Below are positions 44,455 through 53,071 of a stretch of DNA of 64,000 nt, one piece after another (position 1 is the first letter of the stretch; each line of letters opens with the position of its first letter). Source of the stretch: Novosphingobium sp. ERN07 (lineage in GTDB: Bacteria > Pseudomonadota > Alphaproteobacteria > Sphingomonadales > Sphingomonadaceae); contig NZ_JABAID010000001.1 in assembly GCF_012641335.1 (NCBI RefSeq), forward strand, positions 496,001 through 560,000, in the 5' to 3' direction. Both the position numbers and the translations under genes were made by a program. Under the pieces are notes generated by a model. That model did not search any database, had not been told where the DNA came from, and was given only the letters and a program-made list of their open reading frames with translations.

Positions 44455-44727
44455 TTAGAGTACTTCCCGATCACTCTGAATTACCACGACGGAGTCGATT
44501 TTGGCCGAGTGCAAGGATCGAGGAGGGAGCCATGCCATTGCATAGTGACCGACGAGAGACGCAGCAATCGGCCAAAAGTGGCCCGCCTCTGCGGGGTTGC
44601 CGCAGGAAGCATCTCGGACAGCGTCGCCTTGCTTGTCCGGGCCACCAGCCCGCCCTGCGCAAGGCTTCTTGCCGAGATGCTTCCTGCGGCAATCGTGGTG
44701 ATCCAGAGTGGTCGGAAAGTACTCTAA
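44455..44727. mobile_element. 273-bp MITE-like element with 35-nt terminal inverted repeats
   Basis: Left (44455-44489) and right (44693-44727) ends are inverted repeats of 35 nt with 31 matches, starting TTAGAGTACTT. Next to the right end lies a perfect 21-bp stem (44597-44617 with 44672-44692), with GCCTTGC/GCAAGGC nested inside. Toward the left, TTTTGGCCGA (44499-44508) pairs with TCGGCCAAAA (44568-44577). There is no transposase ORF. TA flanks GAGTAC on both sides, consistent with a TA target duplication. It fills the gap between the PAS gene and the esterase gene. Confidence 0.65.
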
Positions 44728-44775
44728 CCGTCATGGCGCAACGGCTAGCAGGGCAAAACGCGCGGCGAAAGTACC

Positions 44776-46236
44776 CTACCCGATGAGGTGCCGCGCGGCC
44801 TTTTCGAACAGGGTGGCATCGTCGGTCACTTCGCCCAGTGCGACCACTTCGCCGGATTCGAGGCGGCGGACCATGACCAGTGCGAATTCTGCGCCTTCGG
44901 ACGGGGCGATTTCGGTGATCTTGCGCGGGGCAATGGCACGCAGCGATTCTGCCAGCGCTTCGGGGCCGCGTTTGGCCAGCGCCTTGCCCGCTTCTTCGCG
45001 GCGCAGGCGGCGTTCGGTGTTGATCACGCCTTTCAGGCCGCCCGGTGCATCGGAAAGATAGGCCGCCAGCGAACCCTTGCCCAATCCCATGCGCTGCGCG
45101 TGAGTGAGGGCTGCGGCATATTCGGTCAGGCGGGTCTTGTCGTAATCCGCGCCGAACACGAGCTTGACCACCGGGGTCATCGGCGCGCGTTCCTGCATGG
45201 TCAGGCCTGCATCTTCGAGCAGTTCGGCAAAATCATCGGGTTCAGCCTGCGCGGCCAGCGCGAAATCCCAAGCGCGCCCGATGGCGGCATAGAGCGTGGC
45301 GCGGGTGCGGTCTTCGCTGGAATTGGCGGCGAGCGCCAGTTCGCGGGCGGAGGCCAGCCAGTCTGCCAGAGCTTCAGGTTCCGGTTCGATCGCCTTGGCC
45401 GGAACGGGAAAGATATCGTCATCTAGCCCGAACGCGGGTTCAGGAAATTCGCCAAGATCGAGCGGGCTGTCAGCAAAGGCGGTCGGACCATCAGCCCAAG
45501 CATCGCCCGCTGCGATCAGCGGACGCCGCACTTCTTTTCGGGGCGGTGCGGCATTCAGGGCCTGTCCGATTTCGAGCAGCAATTCGTCAGTCGTCGCCTG
45601 ATCGGCCAGTTCCTTCCAGTTGATCGCGCCCATGATGTAATCGATCGCGGTGCCATCGGAGGAGAAGGGCAGAAGGATGCCGCGATAAAGGATGGTGCGG
45701 CCATGCTGGTTGACGAATTCGGCTTCGAACCCGATCGGCGCCTGATTGGCGATGATCTGCATGTAATGGTCGGTAATGCGCGACAGCAGCGAGCGGCCCG
45801 GAACCTGACTGAGCCGTTCGATAGAACTTTCCGTGCCGCATTCATCGGCCAGCTTGGTGCCGAGAAAGGTGATCGCCGGGTCTTCGATGCCATCGTCGAA
45901 ATGCAGCAATACAAGGTTGTCGGCAAAATCGGGGTATTGGCCATCAAGCAGCGTGGTGACTTGCGGAAAGGCATGATCGCCCAGCAGGCCCGCCCAATAG
46001 TTGTAGGCGCGCACCTGCATACGGCGCTCATCCTGCCCCACAACTTGCGGCGGCGGATCGTTCGCCACATCGTCTTCGTAGCCGGAAAGGTCGAAGTCGG
46101 TCTCGACGCTGCTGTCCCGGTCGAAATCGCGCAAAGTATCCATCAAACCCACCTGGTCCCCTTTGAGCCTGATCCGAAACTCCAGCGGGTCGGTCTGCGG
46201 GTCTTTTTCGCGCTGCTTTCGTCGCGATCTTGCCAC
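44776..46236 (-). CDS. PAS-domain protein (PF07310 type), function unknown
   Basis: This is a cytoplasmic protein of 486 aa. Residues 60-220 resemble the PAS_5 domain common in alphaproteobacteria: RMQVRAYNYWAGLLGDHAFP, LLHFDDGIEDPAITFLGTKLA and YRGILLPFSSDGTAIDYIMGAI. The C-terminal half is helical and acidic, without a kinase, cyclase or DNA-binding motif. It starts with a GTG. It follows the CoA-ester lyase on the same strand after 161 nt. A sensory or adaptor role is only a guess from the PAS fold. Confidence 0.75.
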   Translation of the reverse strand: MARSRRKQREKDPQTDPLEFRIRLKGDQVGLMDTLRDFDRDSSVETDFDLSGYEDDVANDPPPQVVGQDERRMQVRAYNYWAGLLGDHAFPQVTTLLDGQYPDFADNLVLLHFDDGIEDPAITFLGTKLADECGTESSIERLSQVPGRSLLSRITDHYMQIIANQAPIGFEAEFVNQHGRTILYRGILLPFSSDGTAIDYIMGAINWKELADQATTDELLLEIGQALNAAPPRKEVRRPLIAAGDAWADGPTAFADSPLDLGEFPEPAFGLDDDIFPVPAKAIEPEPEALADWLASARELALAANSSEDRTRATLYAAIGRAWDFALAAQAEPDDFAELLEDAGLTMQERAPMTPVVKLVFGADYDKTRLTEYAAALTHAQRMGLGKGSLAAYLSDAPGGLKGVINTERRLRREEAGKALAKRGPEALAESLRAIAPRKITEIAPSEGAEFALVMVRRLESGEVVALGEVTDDATLFEKAARHLIG

Positions 46237-46342
46237 GATGTCCCTGCATCGCGGCGGCGGTCACTCCTCATCAGCACAAAAAATCCCTCGCCAACCCTCC
46301 GCCGCCGGAGTTTCGGATCAGGCTCTTTGTCCGGGAACTTGT

Positions 46343-46381
46343 CTGGCGCAACTTCGTGAAGAAGTGCTTAAGTTGCGCCAG
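46343..46381. other. 12-bp perfect hairpin after the CoA-ester lyase gene
   Basis: CTGGCGCAACTT and AAGTTGCGCCAG are perfectly complementary across 15 nt, 17 nt beyond the lyase stop. No T-run follows in either direction, so it may be a weak terminator, an mRNA-stabilising stem or an operator for the PAS gene. Confidence 0.45.
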
Positions 46382-46397
46382 GATGGCTTCCGGCGCG

Positions 46398-47270
46398 TTA
46401 ACGCTTTGCTATGGCGGCTGCCTTGGCCAAAAGGCGCTCTGCCTGCGTCAGATGCAGCAATTCCGCCATTTTTCCGTTCACTCGCAGCGCACCCTTGCCG
46501 GCGTTTGCCGGGTCGGCAAAGGCCGCGACAATTGCCTCCGCTTCGGAAATGTCTTCATCCGAAGGCGCGAAAACGCGGTTGCACACATCAAGTTGTGCGG
46601 GATGAATCAGTGTCTTGCCATCGAAACCCGAATCGCGGGCTTGGCTGCATTCGGCTTCGAGCCGGGCCTGATCTTCGATAGCGTTGCACACCCCATCAAG
46701 GATGATCAGACCATTGGTGCGGGCGGCCAGCACTGCCAGCGTCAGCACGGGCATGAAAGCGGCGCGGCCCGGCAATTGCGCGATGCCGCTGTCCTTGGCC
46801 AGATCGTTAAGACCCAGCACGAACCCGGCAAGGCGCGTGGACGATGCGCAGGCGGCAATGCGTTCGAGCGCCAGCACGGCGCGGGGTGTTTCGATCATCA
46901 CCCACAGCGCAACGTCGGGCGCAAAGCCTGCGGCATCCATCGCGGCAGACAGCGCTTCGATATCGGCGGCGTCATCCACCTTGGGGGCGAGCAGGGCTTC
47001 GACCGGAGCGGCGGCAAGGGCTGTGATATCGTCATGCCCCCACGGCGTGGACAGCGCATTGATGCGTGCGATCAGGCGGCGATGGCCGAAGCCGCCTGCC
47101 TGCGCCTCTGCCACCAAAGCGGCGCGGGCATCGGCCTTTGCTTCGGGCGCGACAGCATCTTCGAGATCGAGCGCCACTGCATCACAATCGAGCGTGCGTG
47201 CCTTGGCCATCGCGCGGGCATTGCTGGCGGGCATGTACAGTACGGAACGAAGCGGGCGGGAATCGGTCAA
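46398..47270 (-). CDS. HpcH/HpaI aldolase/citrate lyase family CoA-ester lyase
   Basis: This is a TIM-barrel enzyme of the CitE type. Relatives cleave or form C-C bonds in acyl-CoA esters such as citramalyl- or malyl-CoA. The 290-aa protein has the metal-ligand motifs LDLEDAVAPEAKADAR and VMIETPRAVLALE, with GKTLIHPAQLDVCNRVF near the C-terminus. The TTG start is supported by GGAGAG 7 nt upstream and by a TTGA overlap with the MFS gene stop. A longer frame reaching 47474 lies antisense-like over the MFS gene and is not needed. The substrate is not predicted. Confidence 0.9.
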   Translation of the reverse strand: MTDSRPLRSVLYMPASNARAMAKARTLDCDAVALDLEDAVAPEAKADARAALVAEAQAGGFGHRRLIARINALSTPWGHDDITALAAAPVEALLAPKVDDAADIEALSAAMDAAGFAPDVALWVMIETPRAVLALERIAACASSTRLAGFVLGLNDLAKDSGIAQLPGRAAFMPVLTLAVLAARTNGLIILDGVCNAIEDQARLEAECSQARDSGFDGKTLIHPAQLDVCNRVFAPSDEDISEAEAIVAAFADPANAGKGALRVNGKMAELLHLTQAERLLAKAAAIAKR

Positions 47271-48538
47271 GGTTTGCTCTCCGGCACAGAATTGAGAAGG
47301 CCTTCTTCGCGCGTGGGCATGGGCGCGATGAAGTGCATGATGGTGGAAGCGACAAGCCAGACGGCGGCCAGATGCAGTGCCATCGGCAGGCTGAAAGCAT
47401 CTGCGACCGCGCCCCACACCCATGCACCCAGCGCCATCCCGCCGAAGGTCACCGCCTGATAGATTGACAGGCAACGGCCAAGGATGTCTTCCGGGCTGCG
47501 GAGTTGCATGGCCACGTTCAGGCTGGTCATCGTACTGGCCCAGCCCACCCCGCCGAGGAATGCGGCGGCAACGGCCATCGGGATGCTGGTGGAAAGCCCC
47601 ATCAGCACTTGCGCGCCAGCAAAGATCAGCGTGGCGGTGGTTACCACGGCTTCACTGCCGAAGCGGCGGCGGATCTGCGATATCTTGAGCGCGGTGACGA
47701 TGGAGCCGATGCCGAAGCCGCCCAGCATCAGGCCATAGTCCAGTTCAGTGCCGTGCAGCATATCGCGCGCGATGCTGGGCATCAGCGCCTGCAGCCCAGA
47801 TGCGCCAAGGCCCATCAGCAGGCCGCGCAGCAGCACCTTGCGAATGGGGGACGAGGCGGCGCAGAACCTTATGCCGCGCCCGATGGCCTGCATCATTGGT
47901 TCCCGCACCGGCGGCAGCGATTCGGGCCGCCACATCGCCAGAACCACGATCATGCCGAGGTAGCTGATCGCATTGAGCGCGAAGGCAAGGCTGGTGCTCC
48001 ACAGCGAAATCAGGATGCCGCCCAGCGCCGGGCCGACGCTGCGGGCAAGGTTGAACGATATGGCATTGAGCGAGATTGCCTGCGGCAGGTCTGTCGGGCC
48101 AACTTGCAGCCGCACCGAGGCCTGCCATGCCGGGCCATTCAATGCGGTGCCGATGCCGACCATCAGCGTGAGTGCAAGAAGCGACCACGGGCCGATATTG
48201 TCGGTAAAGGCCAGACCGGCCAGCACGGCCGAAACGATCAGCATCCCCACCTGCGCGGCCATCATCACGCGCCGCCGGTCGTAGTTATCGGCAATCGCGC
48301 CTGCGAACATGCCCAGTAGCAGGATCGGGATCGTGGCCGATGCCTGCACCAGCGCCACCAGTAGGTGCGATGTGGTCAGCTCTGTCATCAGCCATGCCGC
48401 ACCGACCGACTGAATCATCGAGCCGATGCTGGAAAACAGGTTGGCCGTCCAGATCGCGCGGAAAGCGGGGTAGCGGAACGGTGCGAAGGCGCTTCCCGGT
48501 GTGGGGCCGGGCGTGGTGTGGACAGGCGAAACTGGCAC
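47267..48538 (-). CDS. MFS transporter (EntS/MFS_3 type)
   Basis: This is an inner-membrane exporter with about 12 helices. The 423-aa protein carries the MFS loop motif GAIADNYDRRRVMM between helices 2 and 3 and SLNAISFNLARSVGPALGG in helix 5, as in enterobactin exporter-like proteins. It starts with GTG overlapping the DUF2141 stop (TAGTG), and its own stop overlaps the lyase start. The operon context with a lyase and a desaturase-like gene does not fix the substrate. Confidence 0.9.
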   Translation of the reverse strand: MPVSPVHTTPGPTPGSAFAPFRYPAFRAIWTANLFSSIGSMIQSVGAAWLMTELTTSHLLVALVQASATIPILLLGMFAGAIADNYDRRRVMMAAQVGMLIVSAVLAGLAFTDNIGPWSLLALTLMVGIGTALNGPAWQASVRLQVGPTDLPQAISLNAISFNLARSVGPALGGILISLWSTSLAFALNAISYLGMIVVLAMWRPESLPPVREPMMQAIGRGIRFCAASSPIRKVLLRGLLMGLGASGLQALMPSIARDMLHGTELDYGLMLGGFGIGSIVTALKISQIRRRFGSEAVVTTATLIFAGAQVLMGLSTSIPMAVAAAFLGGVGWASTMTSLNVAMQLRSPEDILGRCLSIYQAVTFGGMALGAWVWGAVADAFSLPMALHLAAVWLVASTIMHFIAPMPTREEGLLNSVPESKP

Positions 48539-48963
48539 TAGAGGTAACGGACCTTCATCTTCATGCGCAGCGGCGCGCCGGTAACGTCAAAAGCGGCGGC
48601 TTCGAATTTGGGCGCGGACATCTTTACCGGTGCATCGCGCGAAAAGCCGAAGCCCTCTTTCGGCAGGAACAGGGTCTTGTCCATCTTCTTGTTGCCGTTT
48701 TCATCATGCAGCAGGACGATGGCATAGCGGCCCGGTGCAACATCGCGGATCACCAGCGTGCCCGGATCGCTTGCCTTGATCGAAACCGAGCGGCGATTGG
48801 GATCCTTGTCGCAGCCTTCGGGGAAGAGCTTTGGATTGGCGCTCATGCACAGCCACACCATGCCTTTGGTATTGCGCAGGCCGGTGATGTCGACCGTGAT
48901 TGTGGTGGGGGCGGGGGCATTTCCGGCAAGTAGCAGGGGGAGCAGGATGGCGGTGCGCTTCAT
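48538..48963 (-). CDS. DUF2141 domain protein, exported
   Basis: This is a small periplasmic protein of 141 aa with signal peptide MKRTAILLPLLLAG and the DUF2141 pattern: ITVDITGLRNTKGMVWLCM, PGRYAIVLLHDENGNKKMD and GFGFSRDAPVKMSAPKFEAA. DUF2141 proteins are often encoded next to lipid or carotenoid modifying genes. Here it overlaps the sterol-desaturase-like gene by 4 nt (ATGA), so they are likely to act together. The molecular role is unknown. Confidence 0.85.
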   Translation of the reverse strand: MKRTAILLPLLLAGNAPAPTTITVDITGLRNTKGMVWLCMSANPKLFPEGCDKDPNRRSVSIKASDPGTLVIRDVAPGRYAIVLLHDENGNKKMDKTLFLPKEGFGFSRDAPVKMSAPKFEAAAFDVTGAPLRMKMKVRYL

Positions 48964-49670
48964 GGGGCAGACAGTCCCTTGTCGGTGCCGCAAAGCCGGT
49001 CCCAGATACGGAAATAGAGGCCGTAGTTGCAGCGATAGAGTTCGTGATGGCGATGGTGGTGGCTCGCCGTTATCAGCCAGTTGCCTGCCCGCGAATGAAC
49101 GAGCCATGTGGGGAACATCTCCCAGCCCATGTGATTGGTCACGCCCATCACGGTCATGATCAGCAGGACAAGGCCAAGCATCCCGACGTGGATCGGGATC
49201 ACAAAGACCAGCGCGGGGATCAGCAGCGAAACGACGGCCGCCTCAACGGGGTGGAAGTTCATCGCTGCCCATGCGGTGGGCGGGCGGCTGGCGTGGTGGA
49301 TCGCGTGGATGCGGGTGAACACCGCCGGGCGGTGCATCCAGCGGTGGGTCCAGTAGAACCATGTGTCGTGAATGAAGAGGTAGACCAGCAGTGACACCGG
49401 CATCCACCACAGCGGAAGGGCCTGTGGATCGGTATAGATCATGGTCCAGCCGTGCTGTTGCCAACCCCATGCGACCACGCCTGCGGGTACGCCATAGATC
49501 GCGGCGGTGGCAAGGCTCCAGCCGATTTCGGAGCGGATCTGCTTTTCAAGGCCATTGTAATGGCCGGGCCGCACCTCGTGCGTCGCCCAGGCAAACAGGC
49601 CGCTGGTGAGCAGGTAGCGCACCGCGACGATCACGGTCATGGCAACTGCCGAGGCAAGAACGCTGTCCAT
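48960..49670 (-). CDS. Sterol desaturase/fatty acid hydroxylase family protein
   Basis: This is an inner-membrane di-iron oxygenase-like enzyme. The 236-aa protein has four hydrophobic segments and the histidine clusters HDTWFYWTHRWMH, HAIHHAS and HHHRHHE that bind the two irons. It could hydroxylate a fatty acid, hopanoid or carotenoid; the exact substrate cannot be told. It is the first gene of the coupled run desaturase, DUF2141, MFS, lyase. Confidence 0.88.
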   Translation of the reverse strand: MDSVLASAVAMTVIVAVRYLLTSGLFAWATHEVRPGHYNGLEKQIRSEIGWSLATAAIYGVPAGVVAWGWQQHGWTMIYTDPQALPLWWMPVSLLVYLFIHDTWFYWTHRWMHRPAVFTRIHAIHHASRPPTAWAAMNFHPVEAAVVSLLIPALVFVIPIHVGMLGLVLLIMTVMGVTNHMGWEMFPTWLVHSRAGNWLITASHHHRHHELYRCNYGLYFRIWDRLCGTDKGLSAP

Positions 49671-49741
49671 CGCGTTCCGCTATGCCAAGGTTTTTTGGCC
49701 GAGGACAGCCCTGCCGTTGGGCAGGGCCGCCTGTCGGAGGA

Positions 49742-51247
49742 TCAGCTTGCGCGGCGCACCTTGTTCCGGTGCGCGCCTACGCCCGGCGCGCCGCGCGGAC
49801 GGAAGTTGCGGGGCTTGTTGCCGTCGCGCTCACCACCGTTAACAGTGGCATCGAGCACTGGGTTGCGAACTGGTCCGCGATCGCCCTGAGCGCTATCGCG
49901 ACGTTCCTGGCGTGGCGAGACGTCACGCGGGCGACCGTCACGACCTTGGGCCTTGCCGCCGTGGCTCTGGCCGTTGCGGTTCGGGTTTCCGTTGCGGGGA
50001 TGGGCGTTGCCACGACCGCCATTGCCACGCGCATCGCGGCGCGCGTCCTGCTCCAGTTCGGCAGGCTTGCGGTTGGGGGCGGGGAGCTTGGCGGCTTCGG
50101 CCATGAAGTTTTCGGGAAGCGCCATCGCGTCGATCTTGACGCGCGTCAGCTTCTCGATGTCCTTGAGGTAAGGCTTTTCATCCGGCGCGCAGAAGCTGAT
50201 CGCGATGCCATCGGCGCCCGCGCGTGCGGTGCGGCCGATTCGGTGGACGTATTGTTCGGGCACGTTGGGCAGCTCAAAGTTGAACACGTGGCTCACACCC
50301 GAAACGTCGATGCCGCGCGCGGCGATATCGGTGGCGACCAGCACCGGACACGAACCCTGACGGAACGCTTCCAAGGCGGCGGTGCGCTGGGCCTGGCTCT
50401 TGTTGCCGTGGATGGCGCGCGCATCAATCCCGGCGGACGAAAGGTGGCGTACCACACGGTCGGCACCGTGCTTGGTGCGGGTGAACACCAGCGCGCGGTC
50501 AAGCTCCTTGGACGCCAGCAGCGCGCGGATGCGCAGGGTCAGCAGCGCCTGCTTTTCGGCCTGATTGATGAACGTGACGTACTGTTCCACGCGCTCTGCC
50601 GTGGTCGAGTTCGGAGCCACTTCGACGCGCACCGGGTTGACGATGAACTGCTTGCCCAGATCCTCGATGGCCTTGGGCATCGTGGCCGAGAAGAACAGGC
50701 TCTGTCGCGTCTTCGGCAGAAGGTTCGCCACGCGCTTCAGCGCATGGATGAAGCCGAGGTCCATCATCTGGTCGGCTTCGTCGAGCACGAAGATTTCGGT
50801 GCGCGACAGCGTCAGCGCGCGCTGGTCGATCAGGTCGAGCAGGCGGCCGGGGGTGGCGACGAGAATGTCGACGCCGGGCACCAGACGGCGCGCCTGCTTG
50901 CCCACGGGCACGCCGCCGAACACGCAATCGACGATCAGGTTGAGATAGCGGGCATAGCCCTTCATGTTGTCGGCAATCTGTGCTGCCAGTTCGCGCGTGG
51001 GCGAAAGCACCAGCATCCGGCACGAAGCAGGCTTGCGCGGCTGCGGGTTGGCGGCAAGGCGGTGGAGCGACGGCAGCGAGAATGCTGCGGTCTTGCCCGT
51101 GCCGGTCTGCGCGATGCCCAGCAGGTCACGCCCTTCGAGCAAGGCGGGAATGGACTGGCGCTGGATCGGCGTAGGGTCGTTATAACCCTTGGATTCGAGC
51201 GCGCGCAGAATGGGTTCGGCAAGGCCGAGGTCGGAAAAATAGGACAT
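49742..51247 (-). CDS. DEAD-box RNA helicase (RhlE-like)
   Basis: This ATP-dependent RNA helicase is probably involved in ribosome assembly, RNA decay or cold adaptation. The 501-aa protein has the Q motif FSDLGLAEPILRALESKGYNDPTPIQ (split over the first 30 residues), motif I AQTGTGKT, motif II VLDEAD, motif III SATMPK, and motif VI HRIGRTARAG. A C-terminal tail of about 110 residues rich in Arg, Gly and Asn should bind RNA. MSYFSDLG is the family-like start; an extension to 51325 has no support. A leader of up to 330 nt precedes it, as is common for cold-induced helicases. Confidence 0.94.
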   Translation of the reverse strand: MSYFSDLGLAEPILRALESKGYNDPTPIQRQSIPALLEGRDLLGIAQTGTGKTAAFSLPSLHRLAANPQPRKPASCRMLVLSPTRELAAQIADNMKGYARYLNLIVDCVFGGVPVGKQARRLVPGVDILVATPGRLLDLIDQRALTLSRTEIFVLDEADQMMDLGFIHALKRVANLLPKTRQSLFFSATMPKAIEDLGKQFIVNPVRVEVAPNSTTAERVEQYVTFINQAEKQALLTLRIRALLASKELDRALVFTRTKHGADRVVRHLSSAGIDARAIHGNKSQAQRTAALEAFRQGSCPVLVATDIAARGIDVSGVSHVFNFELPNVPEQYVHRIGRTARAGADGIAISFCAPDEKPYLKDIEKLTRVKIDAMALPENFMAEAAKLPAPNRKPAELEQDARRDARGNGGRGNAHPRNGNPNRNGQSHGGKAQGRDGRPRDVSPRQERRDSAQGDRGPVRNPVLDATVNGGERDGNKPRNFRPRGAPGVGAHRNKVRRAS

Positions 51248-51575
51248 GAAAATGCTTTCGTGAAGCCATCGGCCATAAAGCCGACAGGCAAATGGATTCG
51301 CTATGCGCACATGCCGGAAGGGCACGAGCGGGGTCGATCGTGCGACCCATGCGTGAAAGGGGAAGCGGGCGGGGCAAAGAACCGTTCATCCGGGGCGGAA
51401 CCGTTGCTTTTCAGCAGGCTCTCACGCCAGCACCCGGATTGCAGCGGAATGTCCACCGCCGGTCTTGCTGCGCCGCACATAGGCACAGGTTCCCGCCAAA
51501 GCAAGGAATTTCGCGCGAAAAGACGGTTGCAAGGCCGCAGGTGCGCCGCCAACGTGGCGGCCAAAGGAGTTCCTG
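51248..51575. other. Divergent helicase/M20 intergenic region (328 bp)
   Basis: It must hold the promoters of the helicase (minus) and the M20 hydrolase (plus). No convincing ORF is present. A hairpin GCCGCC-AACGT-GGCGGC (51545-51561) lies just before the AGGAG of the hydrolase and could modulate its translation. Nothing else was identified. Confidence 0.6.
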
Positions 51576-52886
51576 ATGCGTCCGATTGCCGCTGCTGCCC
51601 TGTCCGTTGCTTTTGCCTGCGGTGCTGCCCATGCAGCGCCTGCCGGTCCTGATGCAAAGATGATCGCCACGGTCGATGCGGAACAGGCCAAGACGCTGAA
51701 ATTCCTTGAAACGATGGTCAACCAGAACTCCGGTAGCCGCAATCTGGAAGGCGTGCGCAAGGTGCGCGATATCGTGGTGCCGGAATTTACGGCGCTGGGC
51801 TTTGCGGCGCGCTGGATTCCGATGGAGCAAACCGGGCGCGCAGGGCACCTTGTGCTGACTCACAAGGGGAAGAAGGGCGCGAAGAAGCTGCTGCTCATCG
51901 GCCATCTGGACACGGTGTTCGAACCGGATTCGCCGTTCCAGACCTATGTTCTGCAAGGCGATAAGGCGACTGGTCCCGGCGTGGGCGATGACAAGGGGGG
52001 GATTGCGGTGATCCTTGCCGCCGTGCGCGCGATGCAGGCAGCGGGCACGTTGAAGAATGCCAATATCGAAGTCTTCCTTACCGGGGACGAGGAAGAGGCC
52101 GGTTCCCCCCCAGAAGTCGCCCGTGCCGATCTGGTAGCGGCGGCAAAGGCCGCCCATGTGGCGCTCGATTTTGAAGGCCTCAGCCGCGAAGACGGCAAGG
52201 ACATGGGATCGATTGCTCGCCGTTCCTCGCAAAGCTGGACGCTGACGATTGAGGCGAAGTCTGGCCATTCCAGCGGTGTCTGGGGCGAACGCGCGGGTGA
52301 TGGCGCGATCTATGCCGCCGCAAAGATCGTGAACGCCCTGCGCGAGGAATTGCCCGAACCCTATCTCACGCTCAACGTCGGCCTGATCGCGGGTGGGGCA
52401 GAAGCTGAGGTGGCGGAAGACAACGCCCACGTTTCGGCACAGGGGAAGACCAATATCATCGCCGGAAAAGTGGTGGCGCGCGGCGATCTGCGCACGCTGA
52501 GTCCTGAACAGAACCGCAACGCCATGCGCAAGATGGAAGGCATCGTTGCGCGCACCTTTCCCGGTGTGACTTCGGCCAGAATCGAGTTCAGCGAAGGCTA
52601 TCCACCGATGGCCCCGACGGACGGCAACAAGGCGCTGCTGGCAAAGCTCAATCAGGTGAACGCCACGATGGGCCTGCCCGCGATGCAGCCGCTTGACCCG
52701 ATGAAGCGCGGGGCGGGCGATATCAGCTTCGTGGCGGAATACGTCGATGGCCTTGTTGGCCTTGGCCCGCATTCAACCGGTGATCACGCACCGGGCGAGA
52801 CGGTGGACGTGCCCAGCATCTGGACGCAGGCAAAGCGCGCCGCCCTGCTGATGACGCGGCTGGCGACGGAAAAATCGGCGCGGTGA
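51576..52886 (+). CDS. M20 family metallo-hydrolase, exported
   Basis: This is a zinc-dependent peptidase or amidohydrolase like glutamate carboxypeptidase. The 436-aa precursor has a signal peptide (MRPIAAAALSVAFACGAAHA). Metal and catalytic motifs are IGHLDTVFEP (His-x-Asp), GPGVGDDKGGIAV, the Glu-Glu pair in TGDEEEAGSP, and a C-terminal His in VGLGPHSTGDHAP. The dimerisation domain starts near KSGHSSGVWGERAGDG. AGGAG precedes the ATG. It is coupled to the DUF1289 gene by GTGA. The physiological substrate is unknown. Confidence 0.9.
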   Translation: MRPIAAAALSVAFACGAAHAAPAGPDAKMIATVDAEQAKTLKFLETMVNQNSGSRNLEGVRKVRDIVVPEFTALGFAARWIPMEQTGRAGHLVLTHKGKKGAKKLLLIGHLDTVFEPDSPFQTYVLQGDKATGPGVGDDKGGIAVILAAVRAMQAAGTLKNANIEVFLTGDEEEAGSPPEVARADLVAAAKAAHVALDFEGLSREDGKDMGSIARRSSQSWTLTIEAKSGHSSGVWGERAGDGAIYAAAKIVNALREELPEPYLTLNVGLIAGGAEAEVAEDNAHVSAQGKTNIIAGKVVARGDLRTLSPEQNRNAMRKMEGIVARTFPGVTSARIEFSEGYPPMAPTDGNKALLAKLNQVNATMGLPAMQPLDPMKRGAGDISFVAEYVDGLVGLGPHSTGDHAPGETVDVPSIWTQAKRAALLMTRLATEKSAR

Positions 52887-53071
52887 TCGTGGTCGATCCG
52901 CAAAGCCCCTGCACTGGCGTGTGCCAGATCGACCCCGGCAACGCATTGTGCCGGGGCTGCCAACGCACGCTGGATGAAATAGCGGCTTGGCCGTCCGCCA
53001 GCGTATCGCGCAAGCTGGCGATTCTTGATGCTGTGGCCGCCCGTCAGAGCGAAAGCGTCAGATCGATATAG
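52883..53071 (+). CDS. DUF1289 small Cys-rich protein
   Basis: This is a 62-aa protein with four cysteines in the DUF1289 pattern SPCTGVCQIDP and LCRGCQRTLDEIAAW, probably a small metal- or Fe-S-binding fold. It begins with GTG overlapping the M20 stop. Its 3' end overlaps the convergent porin gene by 28 nt. The function is not established for the family. Confidence 0.88.
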   Translation: MIVVDPQSPCTGVCQIDPGNALCRGCQRTLDEIAAWPSASVSRKLAILDAVAARQSESVRSI

